A DNA stretch of 64,000 nucleotides from Sulfurimonas sp. GTDB lineage: Bacteria; Campylobacterota; Campylobacteria; Campylobacterales; Sulfurimonadaceae. Under the pieces are notes generated by a model, which saw only the letters and a program-made list of their open reading frames with translations, did no database searches and was not told where the DNA came from. The position numbers were made by a program, and so were the translations under genes. The stretch lies in the NCBI RefSeq assembly GCF_023229025.1, contig NZ_JALOAA010000003.1:1-64000 (forward strand), read 5' to 3'. This document shows, in pieces, positions 35,670 to 43,949 of the stretch (positions are counted from its first letter, which is position 1; every line of letters starts with the position of its first letter).

Positions 35670-37793
35670 ATGAAGCCGACAAAAGAGAGTAGTTTTAGTC
35701 AAACAATCATATATACTCAGATTTTAGGTACTAAAACACTTTTAGCAGTTGACTCTAACATGACTCTAAGATACTTAGATATTGATACTCTTGACGTTTT
35801 GGATGAGCAAAAAATCAACATTTATCATGAGAGGCATAGCTCCAAGCTAGTCTCGTTTAGTTCTGAAGGTAATTTTTTTGCGCTGATAGACAAAGAGTAT
35901 AAATGCTCAAAGCTTTATGACAAAAAAGCAAATAGAGTTATTGCCAAGGTTGATAGACATCAAGGTGAAGTCTCATGCGTGGCAATTGATCCAAAAGATA
36001 GATATATGTTCTCATGCGGTGATGACGGTATGACATACGTAGTAGATATTAAAAGTGCCCAGCTCTCCTTTACTCTTCCGCCACATAAAGATTTTGTTAC
36101 AGATATAGCCTTTAGTAAAGACGCTAAATATGTTGCAACTTCAAGTTATGATAAAAATATCTCTCTATATAATTTAGCCATAATGGCTCCCAAAGATAAA
36201 TTAAAAGCCCACTCGGCCCCTGTTTTAAAAGTAGAGTTTTTAGACAACCATAGACTCTTTAGCCTCGATAAGAAAAACAGTGCTATAGTTTGGGATATTA
36301 ATAGTTCTAAAGTCATAGCAAGATTAAAAGGCATACATGATGAGGCAACATCTGTTGTTGTTGCCAACAACGGTAGATTTCTTTTCTTGGGCACAAAACT
36401 TGGTTATATTCTTGTTTACGATCTCTTTAATTATGAACAGATTTCAAAAAAATATATAAAATTAAGCGCTGCTATAACCTCTTTGAGCTTTGATGAGTTA
36501 AAAAATTCTCTTATTATTTGCACTGATGGAGGAGAGCTTCTTTTTTATAATATATTTTATAAAGAGGAGAGTTTAGATAAAGCAGTAGAAGAGAAAAACT
36601 ACGCTCCTCTAGCAAGCTATATAAGAGAGAACCCTCTTTTAAAATACACTAAAACATATAGAATTTTTGAGAACTTATGGGAAAAAACAGTGCAGAGAGC
36701 AAAGCTACTTCTACAAAATAGCGAAAAAGAGAAAGCAGTTAGGCTTTTTGATGATTTCACCGTAATAGCATCTAAAAATCAGAAGATGCAAAAATTAATT
36801 TTGGAGTATGCCGAGTATGATAAATTTTTAGCCTTTATTAAATCTAGAAAATTTGCTCTTGCTTATGCTCTTGCGCAGTTGTACCCGTTATATAAGCAGA
36901 CGAGAGTCTATAGGTCAATGGAGGAAGAGTGGAAGAAGGATTTTGAACTTGCTAAGAAGTATATGCTTGATAAAAAATTAAGCAGTAAAGCCAATGAGAT
37001 ACTCGCACCATACAGAGGAGTTAGTGAAAAAACAGCGTTAATTCAAGAATTTATGCTAAATCTTAATACTCATAAAAGATTTAAAGATGCTATTGCTAGC
37101 AGAAAGTTTAAATTAGCTTTTGATATTCTTAAACAAAACCCATCTTTAAGGGAGTGTCCGGAGTATAAAGCCTTAATAAACTACTCAGATAATCTTTATA
37201 TGAAAGCAGAGCTAATGATGGGCAATCAAGACTTAAATGCAGCGCTTAAAATTTTTCGTGTATTGCTTGATTTTGAAGATTTTAAAAATGAGGCAAGAGA
37301 AGCAATAGCGGAGATAGAAGCTAAGCAGAGATTCTTTAGTGCAGTAAAAGATGAAAACAGTTCTCTTGCATACAATATTATGGATGAGTTTTGCATCTTA
37401 AAAGAGAGTCAAGAGGGGAAAAAGCTTCAATCATTATGGGAGAGTAATCTTCAAAAAGCAGATAAGTATGCAGAGAATTTGGATGTTAATTCAGCAAAAA
37501 AAGTTTTAGCAAACTATATGAATGTAAAATCTAAAAATGTTGAGATTGCAAATATATTTTCAAAAATATATATTAAACAGCTACATGAAGCTCTTAAAGA
37601 GAATATAGAACAAAGAAATATCGAGATAGGGATAAAGAACTATATACTTTATTTTGGGCTAACAGAGCAGATTGAGAACTATTTTGAAGCATTTAAAGTG
37701 AAGTTTTTAAATAGTAAATTAAATATAAAATCTCAAAAACAAGGCTCGATTGAGAGCTGGCGACCATCAATGATAGTTAATAATATCTTATAA
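35670..37793 (+). CDS. WD40-like beta-propeller plus helical-repeat protein
   Basis: 707 residues, family not recognised. The N-terminal part (about 1-310) has degenerate WD repeats, for example HQGEVSCVAIDPKDRYMFSCGDDG and HKDFVTDIAFSKDAKYVATSSYDK, ending with AHSAPVLKVEF and a VWDI. The rest (about 320-690) is helical, with repeated pieces such as SRKFALAYALAQLYPLY, SRKFKLAFDILKQNPSL and NSSLAYNIMDEFCILKES, an alpha-solenoid of roughly 70-residue units. No signal peptide or membrane helix. It looks like a scaffold for protein binding. Nine bases after ilvA. Confidence 0.75.
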   Translation: MKPTKESSFSQTIIYTQILGTKTLLAVDSNMTLRYLDIDTLDVLDEQKINIYHERHSSKLVSFSSEGNFFALIDKEYKCSKLYDKKANRVIAKVDRHQGEVSCVAIDPKDRYMFSCGDDGMTYVVDIKSAQLSFTLPPHKDFVTDIAFSKDAKYVATSSYDKNISLYNLAIMAPKDKLKAHSAPVLKVEFLDNHRLFSLDKKNSAIVWDINSSKVIARLKGIHDEATSVVVANNGRFLFLGTKLGYILVYDLFNYEQISKKYIKLSAAITSLSFDELKNSLIICTDGGELLFYNIFYKEESLDKAVEEKNYAPLASYIRENPLLKYTKTYRIFENLWEKTVQRAKLLLQNSEKEKAVRLFDDFTVIASKNQKMQKLILEYAEYDKFLAFIKSRKFALAYALAQLYPLYKQTRVYRSMEEEWKKDFELAKKYMLDKKLSSKANEILAPYRGVSEKTALIQEFMLNLNTHKRFKDAIASRKFKLAFDILKQNPSLRECPEYKALINYSDNLYMKAELMMGNQDLNAALKIFRVLLDFEDFKNEAREAIAEIEAKQRFFSAVKDENSSLAYNIMDEFCILKESQEGKKLQSLWESNLQKADKYAENLDVNSAKKVLANYMNVKSKNVEIANIFSKIYIKQLHEALKENIEQRNIEIGIKNYILYFGLTEQIENYFEAFKVKFLNSKLNIKSQKQGSIESWRPSMIVNNIL

Positions 37794-37953
37794 TACTGTT
37801 ACTATTTGAACAGATATATATTACTTTTTATATTTATAAAAGAATCAACTACTATATTAATGCTATTTTGTTATTATTTAGTAACATTTATATTTTTATT
37901 CTTATTAAATAAAGAGTGAAAATATAAATAAATTTTCTAAAAGGAGCTTTATA

Positions 37954-38088
37954 GTGAAAAAAGTTATATCAATTATGCTTTTGATGCTAGGTGTAGCAAC
38001 AGCTTTGAGTGCAACTCAAACTTCTAGCGATGATAAAGCTATAATCATGGGTGAAGGAAATCATCCGGATAAAGGTATCTTGTTCTAA
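37954..38088 (+). CDS. Small secreted peptide, 44 residues
   Basis: A GTG start 9 bases behind AAAGGAGC opens 44 codons: KKVISIMLLMLGVATALSA is a textbook signal peptide with a likely cut after ALSA, leaving a mature tail of about 25 residues (TQTSSDDKAII...) with GEGNHPDKG. It matches nothing I know. Strong ribosome site, clean signal peptide and a hairpin shortly after the stop support a real gene. It sits between the WD40 gene and a porin on the other strand. Confidence 0.65.
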   Translation: MKKVISIMLLMLGVATALSATQTSSDDKAIIMGEGNHPDKGILF

Positions 38089-38108
38089 AAGGTGCCTATT
38101 TAGTTACC

Positions 38109-38132
38109 TACTACTCCCTTTAGGGAGTAGTA
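38109..38132. terminator. Bidirectional hairpin between small peptide gene and porin
   Basis: TACTACTCCC and GGGAGTAGTA form a perfect 10-bp stem around TTTA. It lies 21 bases after the peptide stop and 8 bases after the porin stop on the other strand, so it can serve both. Flanking T-runs are poor, but the stem is stable for this A+T-rich DNA. Confidence 0.6.
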
Positions 38133-38139
38133 TATATAT

Positions 38140-39387
38140 TTAAAACTTCAATGAAGCAATTAAACGAACAGCGTCGTTTTTGTAGTCTGCTCCTGTCTTA
38201 ACATCCATATCTTGATGAATATAGATTCCTGTTAAGTTTACATATTGACCGATTTTTGCACTTGCAATTAGGTCAAACTCAGTTCCTTCTTGTGAAGACT
38301 GATCTGCGTTTTGCAGAGAAGCAGCAAGTTTTAATAGGTCAAACTGGTAGCTCGCCGCAACTCTTATAGTATCTGTATCTCTAGCACCTACAAACGCACC
38401 ATCTTGAAAAACAGATTGTGTATATACTTTTGATTTATCACCGGTTGCAACATTGGCAATTGCTACGGTTCCTGTGTTACCTGTTGCAGTTGTTGAAAAA
38501 GAGACGTCTGTGCTGAACTTCTCAACTGTATAGCCTAGTTTTGCCGCTGTAATCATCGAATCGTCAACACCCGCAGTTGCAACGTCTATGCCGCTGTTTT
38601 GTATACCCATAAAAAGACCTGACATCTTATACTCTACGTCTGCCCAGTAAGCTGTTAGATTTGAGTTTACATTGTAGTACCATAGATTAACCCCAAGCTC
38701 ATCTATAGGTTTAATTAATGCACCAAATGCATAAGCTCCTTTTTTGCCATCTGTTACCGTAGTACCGTCATAAGAGCTGCCAAAACCGTAAAATTCTCCG
38801 TTATGCATTGTAGTACTTGGAAAATTAGTATTAGTTGCGTTTCCGGCACTTGAACCACCGTTATGTTGATGTACATAGGCTGCTACAAGAGTTGTGTATG
38901 GAATGTCGCTATTTATTAATAAGGCTGCATCAAAAGTATTGTAAGATGCATTCCATCTCTCTGTAAAGAGTAGTGGAGTGTTGAGTGCTTGACGACCTAG
39001 AACAATAGATGTATTTGAGATTGTGTAGTCAAGATTGACTTCACTAATCCAGATCTGAGTTCTATAGTAGCCATTATCACTCTCCCAACCTGCACCTGCC
39101 GTTGAGATATCTTTTACAAAACTCTTCTCTAGTCCAAGAGTATCAAGTGCCATAACACTAGCCTTACCCTTTAAACCATCATATAAATCTGCACTTACCC
39201 CTAGTTCCATAGCAGCAGTACCGACACTGCTGTTTTGCTGAAACAAATCATTATTTGGGGTATTTTCTTTAGCTGTAGTCTGATACCAATATTTAACTTC
39301 CCCTTTTAATTTTACATTCTCAATCGCATATTGTGAGGTTGCTAGAAGCAAAGCTAAAAACGGAACTATTGTTTTTGATATTCTCAT
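38140..39387 (-). CDS. Outer-membrane porin of the campylobacterotal Opr type
   Basis: 415 residues with a signal peptide (about 1-19), then KLKGEVKYWYQTT and alternating beta strands throughout, and a C-terminal phenylalanine (IASLKF) as needed by the Bam machine. NTSIVLGRQALNTPLLFTERWN is the conserved strand-loop of OprD-like porins of this phylum. It should form a general or anion-selective channel. Good Shine-Dalgarno (AAAGGATA). The -10 box lies about 33 bases upstream. Confidence 0.85.
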   Translation of the reverse strand: MRISKTIVPFLALLLATSQYAIENVKLKGEVKYWYQTTAKENTPNNDLFQQNSSVGTAAMELGVSADLYDGLKGKASVMALDTLGLEKSFVKDISTAGAGWESDNGYYRTQIWISEVNLDYTISNTSIVLGRQALNTPLLFTERWNASYNTFDAALLINSDIPYTTLVAAYVHQHNGGSSAGNATNTNFPSTTMHNGEFYGFGSSYDGTTVTDGKKGAYAFGALIKPIDELGVNLWYYNVNSNLTAYWADVEYKMSGLFMGIQNSGIDVATAGVDDSMITAAKLGYTVEKFSTDVSFSTTATGNTGTVAIANVATGDKSKVYTQSVFQDGAFVGARDTDTIRVAASYQFDLLKLAASLQNADQSSQEGTEFDLIASAKIGQYVNLTGIYIHQDMDVKTGADYKNDAVRLIASLKF

Positions 39388-39412
39388 GATGTATCCTTTT
39401 TTACGCTAGAGT

Positions 39413-39429
39413 CTATTAAAGTATAATAG
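39413..39429 (-). promoter_or_regulatory. -10 region and small dyad upstream of the porin
   Basis: CTATTA and TAATAG are inverted around AAGTA. On the minus strand this holds TATACT at 39420-39425, a fair -10 box 33 bases before the porin ATG. The dyad over the -10 could be a repressor site. Confidence 0.35.
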
Positions 39430-39588
39430 CATAATTTTAAGATTTATCTTATAAACTCTTTATAATGCCTTTGTCTTTGCTTTTTATTAGGTTTGCTTTA
39501 TTGATATTTCTCCTGGCTTTTTAAAGATAGATAAACTGTCTAATTTTTTTATATTACAGATTTAAACTCGAATATAGCTCACTTTATA

Positions 39589-39594
39589 TATAAT
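39589..39594 (+). promoter_or_regulatory. -10 box for ilvBH
   Basis: TATAAT 30 bases before the ilvB ATG, with AGGAGA as the ribosome site. The 237 bases between porin and ilvB hold only promoter elements; I see no gene or attenuator there. Confidence 0.5.
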
Positions 39595-39624
39595 TGGCGA
39601 ATTTTTTAATATAGGAGACTTTTC

Positions 39625-41322
39625 ATGCAGATAAGTGGCGCTCAGATGGTTATTGAAGCCTTAATTGCAGAGGGAGTAGAGACAGTTTTTGGCTACCCCG
39701 GCGGAGCAATTATGAATGTCTACGATGAGATTTATAAGCAAGATAAATTTAAACATATATTGACTAGACATGAGCAAGCAGCCGTTCATGCAGCAGAGGG
39801 TTACGCAAAAGTTAGCGGAAAAGTCGGAGTTGCAATGATTACAAGCGGTCCTGGTTTTACAAATGCCGTAACAGGATTAGCAGATGCCTATATGGACTCT
39901 ATTCCGTTAGTAGTTATAAGCGGGCAGGTTCCTATGAGCTTAATAGGTACGGACGCTTTTCAAGAGATTGATGCGGTTGGAATTAGCCGTTCTTGTACAA
40001 AACATAACTATTTAGTTACTGATGCAGCAGAACTTCCACGCATACTTAAAGAGGCTTTTTATATAGCTTCAAGCGGCAGACCGGGTCCTGTTCATGTTGA
40101 TATTCCAAAAGATGTAACTGCTCAAATAGCAAACTTTGACTACTCGATTGAACTCGGTTTAGAGACCTATAAGCCGCATACAAAAGGTAACCCGCGCCAG
40201 ATTAAAAAAGCGATGGAGGCTATCTCAAAAGCAAAAAGACCACTCTTTTATTTGGGTGGCGGTATTATAAATTCAAATGCCGCTTATGATGTAAGAGAGC
40301 TAGTTCATGCAACAGGAATTCCTGCTGTTGAGACCTTTATGGCAAGAGGAACACTTAGTCATGATGATGAGTATTTGATATCTATGCTTGGCATGCATGG
40401 GAGTTATGCCGCTAATATGGCTATGAGTGAGACAGACTTAGTTATAGGTTTGGGTGCTAGATTTGATGATCGTGTAACAGGAAAGATATCTGAGTTTGCT
40501 AAAAATGCAAAAGTCATACATGTTGATATAGACCCTGCAAGCATCTCTAAGCTTGTAAATGCAGACTATCCGATAGTCGGGGATGTTAAGAATGTTGTCC
40601 AAGAGATGTTAAAGCTCTCATCAAATATTAACCCTGTTAAATATGCATCATGGAGAAAAACTATAAACAATTTTGATACGCTTCACCCTCTGACATATCA
40701 TGAGGACACTAAAAGAATAAAACCTCAATGGGTTATAGAGAGAGTCGGTAAGCTTTTAGGAGATGATGCAAACATATCTACGGATGTCGGACAACATCAG
40801 ATGTGGGCTGCTCAATTCTATCCATTTAGCCGTCCAAGACAGTTTATAAGCTCCGGTGGGCTAGGTACTATGGGCTTTGGTTTTCCAGCAGCGATAGGTG
40901 TAAAAGCAGCAGCACCGGATAAGGTAAGCATAAACTTTACGGGAGACGGCTCAATTCTCATGAACTGCCAAGAGCTTATGACGGCAGTTGAGAAGAAACT
41001 CCCGGTTATTAATATTATTTTAAACAATAATTATCTTGGGATGGTTCGTCAATGGCAATCTCTATTTTATGAAAAAAGACACAGTGAGACAGATTTAAGC
41101 GTACAGCCCGATTTTGTAAAGCTTGCAGAGGCTTTTGGCGGAATAGGGTATAGAGTTGAGACTAAAGATGAGTTTGATGCAGCACTCAAAGATGCGCTAG
41201 AGAAAAATATAGTTGCTTTTATAGATGTTGTAGTTGAGAGACTTGAGAACGTTATGCCGATGGTACCATCTGGCGGTTCACTTTTTAATATGATGCTATT
41301 AGAGAAGAAGGAGAAGAAATAA
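39625..41322 (+). CDS. ilvB: Acetolactate synthase large subunit
   Basis: 565 residues of the thiamine-diphosphate family. FGYPGGAIMNVYDE and RHEQAAVHAAEGYAK (catalytic glutamate) come first, then VTSGPGFTN-like ITSGPGFTNAV, GLGARFDDRVTG, and the ThDP motif GDGSILMNCQELMTAVEKK...NNNYLGMVRQWQ. It makes acetolactate or acetohydroxybutanoate for branched amino acids. The stop shares a base with the ilvH start (TAATGG), so the two subunits are coupled. Confidence 0.96.
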   Translation: MQISGAQMVIEALIAEGVETVFGYPGGAIMNVYDEIYKQDKFKHILTRHEQAAVHAAEGYAKVSGKVGVAMITSGPGFTNAVTGLADAYMDSIPLVVISGQVPMSLIGTDAFQEIDAVGISRSCTKHNYLVTDAAELPRILKEAFYIASSGRPGPVHVDIPKDVTAQIANFDYSIELGLETYKPHTKGNPRQIKKAMEAISKAKRPLFYLGGGIINSNAAYDVRELVHATGIPAVETFMARGTLSHDDEYLISMLGMHGSYAANMAMSETDLVIGLGARFDDRVTGKISEFAKNAKVIHVDIDPASISKLVNADYPIVGDVKNVVQEMLKLSSNINPVKYASWRKTINNFDTLHPLTYHEDTKRIKPQWVIERVGKLLGDDANISTDVGQHQMWAAQFYPFSRPRQFISSGGLGTMGFGFPAAIGVKAAAPDKVSINFTGDGSILMNCQELMTAVEKKLPVINIILNNNYLGMVRQWQSLFYEKRHSETDLSVQPDFVKLAEAFGGIGYRVETKDEFDAALKDALEKNIVAFIDVVVERLENVMPMVPSGGSLFNMMLLEKKEKK

Positions 41323-41795
41323 TGGAGAAGAGTGAAAGAAGAGTTATTTCTGTTATTGTGGTAAATGAGGCGAGCGTGCTCTCTCGTATTACTGATCTTT
41401 TTTCCGGTCGCGGATACAACATCACGTCACTAACTGTTGCTCCGATTCCAGATAGCAAATACTCTAGACTTACTATAGTTACGTCAGGCTCAATCAGAGT
41501 TATAGAGCAGATTACAAAACAGCTTCATAAGCTAATACCTGTCTTGAGAGTCTATGAACATGCTGATTTGGTTGAAAAAGAGATGGCACTCATAAAATTT
41601 CCTGCATCTGAAGATATTACGGATATAGCGACTCTTTGCGCTGCATATAACGGAAAGATTGTTAATGTAGCAGAGAATGTTATTATAGTTATGGTTGCAG
41701 ATGAGCCAAAGAGAGTTGATAATTTTCTAAAAATAATTAATAAATATAATCCAAAAGAGATAGTAAGAAGCGGTGCCGTAGCACTAGAGAGATAG
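41322..41795 (+). CDS. ilvH: Acetolactate synthase regulatory small subunit
   Basis: 157 residues: an ACT domain (VIVVNEASVLSRITDLFSGRGYNITSL, with the valine-binding region) and a C-terminal domain ending KIINKYNPKEIVRSGAVALER, both as in IlvN/IlvH of the standard length. It raises activity of IlvB and gives valine feedback. It overlaps ilvB by one base and is followed after 5 bases by lpxD. Confidence 0.95.
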   Translation: MEKSERRVISVIVVNEASVLSRITDLFSGRGYNITSLTVAPIPDSKYSRLTIVTSGSIRVIEQITKQLHKLIPVLRVYEHADLVEKEMALIKFPASEDITDIATLCAAYNGKIVNVAENVIIVMVADEPKRVDNFLKIINKYNPKEIVRSGAVALER

Positions 41796-41800
41796 ATTAA

Positions 41801-42751
41801 GTGCTCTTTAGTAATGTTGCCGCGCATTTAAAACTCGATTTTGTAGGTAAGGATTTGGAGATAGACTCTATGAATGAGCTCTCCCTCTCCTTGCCATCAC
41901 AACTTGCATTTGCTCTGCATAAAAAATACTCTTGCGAGTTGAAATCCTCCAAAGCAAAAGCTTTTTTAATTACTAGCTCGTTAATTGAGCATCTCCCTGA
42001 GGACTCTTCATATATTGTTAGCGAAGATGTATCTATCTCCATGGCAGAGGCTACAAAACTATTTCATAAAAGTCCCATTGAGTCAAATCTCCCAGAGGCA
42101 GTAATTGGCAAAGAGTGCTACATAGATGCTATGGCAAAAATTGAAAGCGGTGTGGTTATAGGCTCAAATGTGACTATTATGGCAGGTGCATATATAGGTA
42201 CAAATGTCGTTATTAAAGACAATACGCTTATATATCCAAATGTAACTATCTACAGGGACACCATGATAGGAAGCGGCTGTATTATACATGCAGGAAGCGT
42301 AATAGGGGCTGATGGATTTGGGTTTTCGCATACGAAAGAGGGCAAGCATATAAAGATATATCAAAATGGAAATGTTATAATAGAAGATGATGTAGAGATT
42401 GGTGCTAATTGTGCAATCGACAGAGCTATCTTTAACTCTACTATAATTAGAAGAGGTACGAAACTAGACAACTTTATCCATATAGCGCACAATTGTGATA
42501 TTGGGGAAAATTCAATATTTGTTGCGCAAACCGGAGTAGGCGGCTCTACAAAACTTGGACACAACTGTGTTGTTAGCGGTCAGAGTGCTTTTAGTGATCA
42601 TCTAAGTATTGCGCCGTTTTCTACTTTTACTGCAAGAAGCGGAGTTACAAAGAGTATTACGGATAGCGGCGGAGTTTACAGCGGATTTCCGCTTATGAAT
42701 CATAGGGATTGGAAAAGGTTACAGATTAGGATTGCAAAGCTAGATCAATAG
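41801..42751 (+). CDS. lpxD: UDP-3-O-acyl-glucosamine N-acyltransferase, copy 1
   Basis: 316 residues: an N-terminal uridine-binding domain (about 1-100), then a left-handed beta-helix of hexapeptide repeats and a C-terminal helix. The catalytic histidine is in HIAHNCDIG (about 227-235), with the flanking GADGFGFSHTKEGKHIKI loop. It adds the second 3-hydroxyacyl chain in lipid A synthesis. GTG start. A second lpxD begins 9 bases after its stop. Its N-terminal part is less like other LpxD than copy 2. Confidence 0.9.
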   Translation: MLFSNVAAHLKLDFVGKDLEIDSMNELSLSLPSQLAFALHKKYSCELKSSKAKAFLITSSLIEHLPEDSSYIVSEDVSISMAEATKLFHKSPIESNLPEAVIGKECYIDAMAKIESGVVIGSNVTIMAGAYIGTNVVIKDNTLIYPNVTIYRDTMIGSGCIIHAGSVIGADGFGFSHTKEGKHIKIYQNGNVIIEDDVEIGANCAIDRAIFNSTIIRRGTKLDNFIHIAHNCDIGENSIFVAQTGVGGSTKLGHNCVVSGQSAFSDHLSIAPFSTFTARSGVTKSITDSGGVYSGFPLMNHRDWKRLQIRIAKLDQ

Positions 42752-42760
42752 GAGTTAGGT

Positions 42761-43711
42761 ATGGATTTAAAAGAGATTGCAAAAATTTTAAAGTGTGATT
42801 ATAGCGGTGAGAGTTTTAATATAACAAAGATGAATACTCTAAAGGATGCAACTAAAAGTGAGATATCTTTTGTTGCAAACTCAAAGTATATAAAAGAGAT
42901 ACAAAACTCAAATGCCGGTGCGATTATAGTAGATAAAGCAACTAAAGAGTTTGTACCCAAAGGCTCTATTGCCATGGTTGTTGAAAATCCCTATTGGGAG
43001 ATGGCTACACTCTCAAAATATTTTGCACCTCCCATTGAGGATGAAACTTTAGCGGAGCCAAAAATTGGCAAAGGGAGTGTTGTCTCGTCAAAAGCCGAGA
43101 TTGCAAAAGGCGCTGTAATTGGAGAGAACTGCACTATCATGGCGCATGTTTATATAGGTGCAAATGCTCAAATTGGCGATAACACCATAGTCTATCCGAG
43201 TGTGAGCATATATAGAGACTGCAAGGTCGGAAATGACTGTATAATCCACGCAAACTCTACTATAGGAAGTGATGGGTTCGGTTTTGCGACAAACAAGATG
43301 GGTGAGCATAAAAAGATATATCAAAACGGAAATGTTGTTATAGAAGATGATGTTGAAATTGGAAGTTCAACTACAATAGATAGAGCAGTTTTTGGAACAA
43401 CTCTTATAAAGAACGGTGTTAGAATCGACAATCTTGTTCAGGTGGGACACAACTGCATTATAGGCGAATACTCAGTTTTGGTTGCGCAGTCCGGTATTTC
43501 AGGCTCAACTACAATGGGAAGAAGTGTTGTTATGGGTGGACAGAGCGCTACTGCAGGGCACTTGTCAATTGCGCCTTTTACGACTATGGCGGCAAGAAGC
43601 GGAGTTACAAAGAGTATTAGCCAAAGCGGCTTAACATTTGCGGGGTTTCCGCTGATGGAGCATAGAGTATGGTTGAAACTTCAGGGTAAAATTGCTAGAC
43701 TTATAAAATAG
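42761..43711 (+). CDS. lpxD: UDP-3-O-acyl-glucosamine N-acyltransferase, copy 2
   Basis: 316 residues, the same length as copy 1. The N-terminal domain has the standard form (LKEIAKIL...ISFVANSKYIKEI...AGAIIV) and the hexapeptide barrel follows. QVGHNCIIG holds the catalytic histidine and GSDGFGFATNKMGEHKKI the conserved loop. Both copies keep the active-site residues I can check, so both may work. ATG start with AGGAG before it. Copies may differ in acyl chain use or be used under different conditions. Confidence 0.93.
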   Translation: MDLKEIAKILKCDYSGESFNITKMNTLKDATKSEISFVANSKYIKEIQNSNAGAIIVDKATKEFVPKGSIAMVVENPYWEMATLSKYFAPPIEDETLAEPKIGKGSVVSSKAEIAKGAVIGENCTIMAHVYIGANAQIGDNTIVYPSVSIYRDCKVGNDCIIHANSTIGSDGFGFATNKMGEHKKIYQNGNVVIEDDVEIGSSTTIDRAVFGTTLIKNGVRIDNLVQVGHNCIIGEYSVLVAQSGISGSTTMGRSVVMGGQSATAGHLSIAPFTTMAARSGVTKSISQSGLTFAGFPLMEHRVWLKLQGKIARLIK

Positions 43712-43727
43712 TAATAAAGGATTATTT

Positions 43728-43931
43728 ATGTCAAAAATAATAAAATTAAGCGGAACAAAAAAAGGTATCATATCTGTAACTAAGATTGATGAGCCATATG
43801 GTGCAAATAGTGCAAGCGTAGCGAGCGTTGGTATATCTTTGGCAGGAAATGAAAATGAGCCTGAGTGGAAGGTGCATATCCCTTTTGCAAATCTAGATGA
43901 AGTCATCGAGGCTCTTAAAGAGTTAAAATAA
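43728..43931 (+). CDS. Small conserved-looking protein of unknown function
   Basis: 67 residues, not recognised. No signal peptide or membrane helix. It has a short beta-rich part (IIKLSGTKKGIISVTKIDEPYG) and a C-terminal helix with EVIEALKELK. AAAGGA lies before the ATG, it begins 16 bases after the second lpxD and stops 18 bases before tamA, and the codon use matches its neighbours, so it is likely real and part of this envelope run. Confidence 0.65.
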   Translation: MSKIIKLSGTKKGIISVTKIDEPYGANSASVASVGISLAGNENEPEWKVHIPFANLDEVIEALKELK

Positions 43932-43949
43932 TAGCTTGTTGGAGTGTAG

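Noticed and set aside
39465..39524. 19-codon hydrophobic frame between porin and ilvB
   Set aside because: No ribosome site; its ATG overlaps a TATAAT, so the bases are better seen as promoter DNA.
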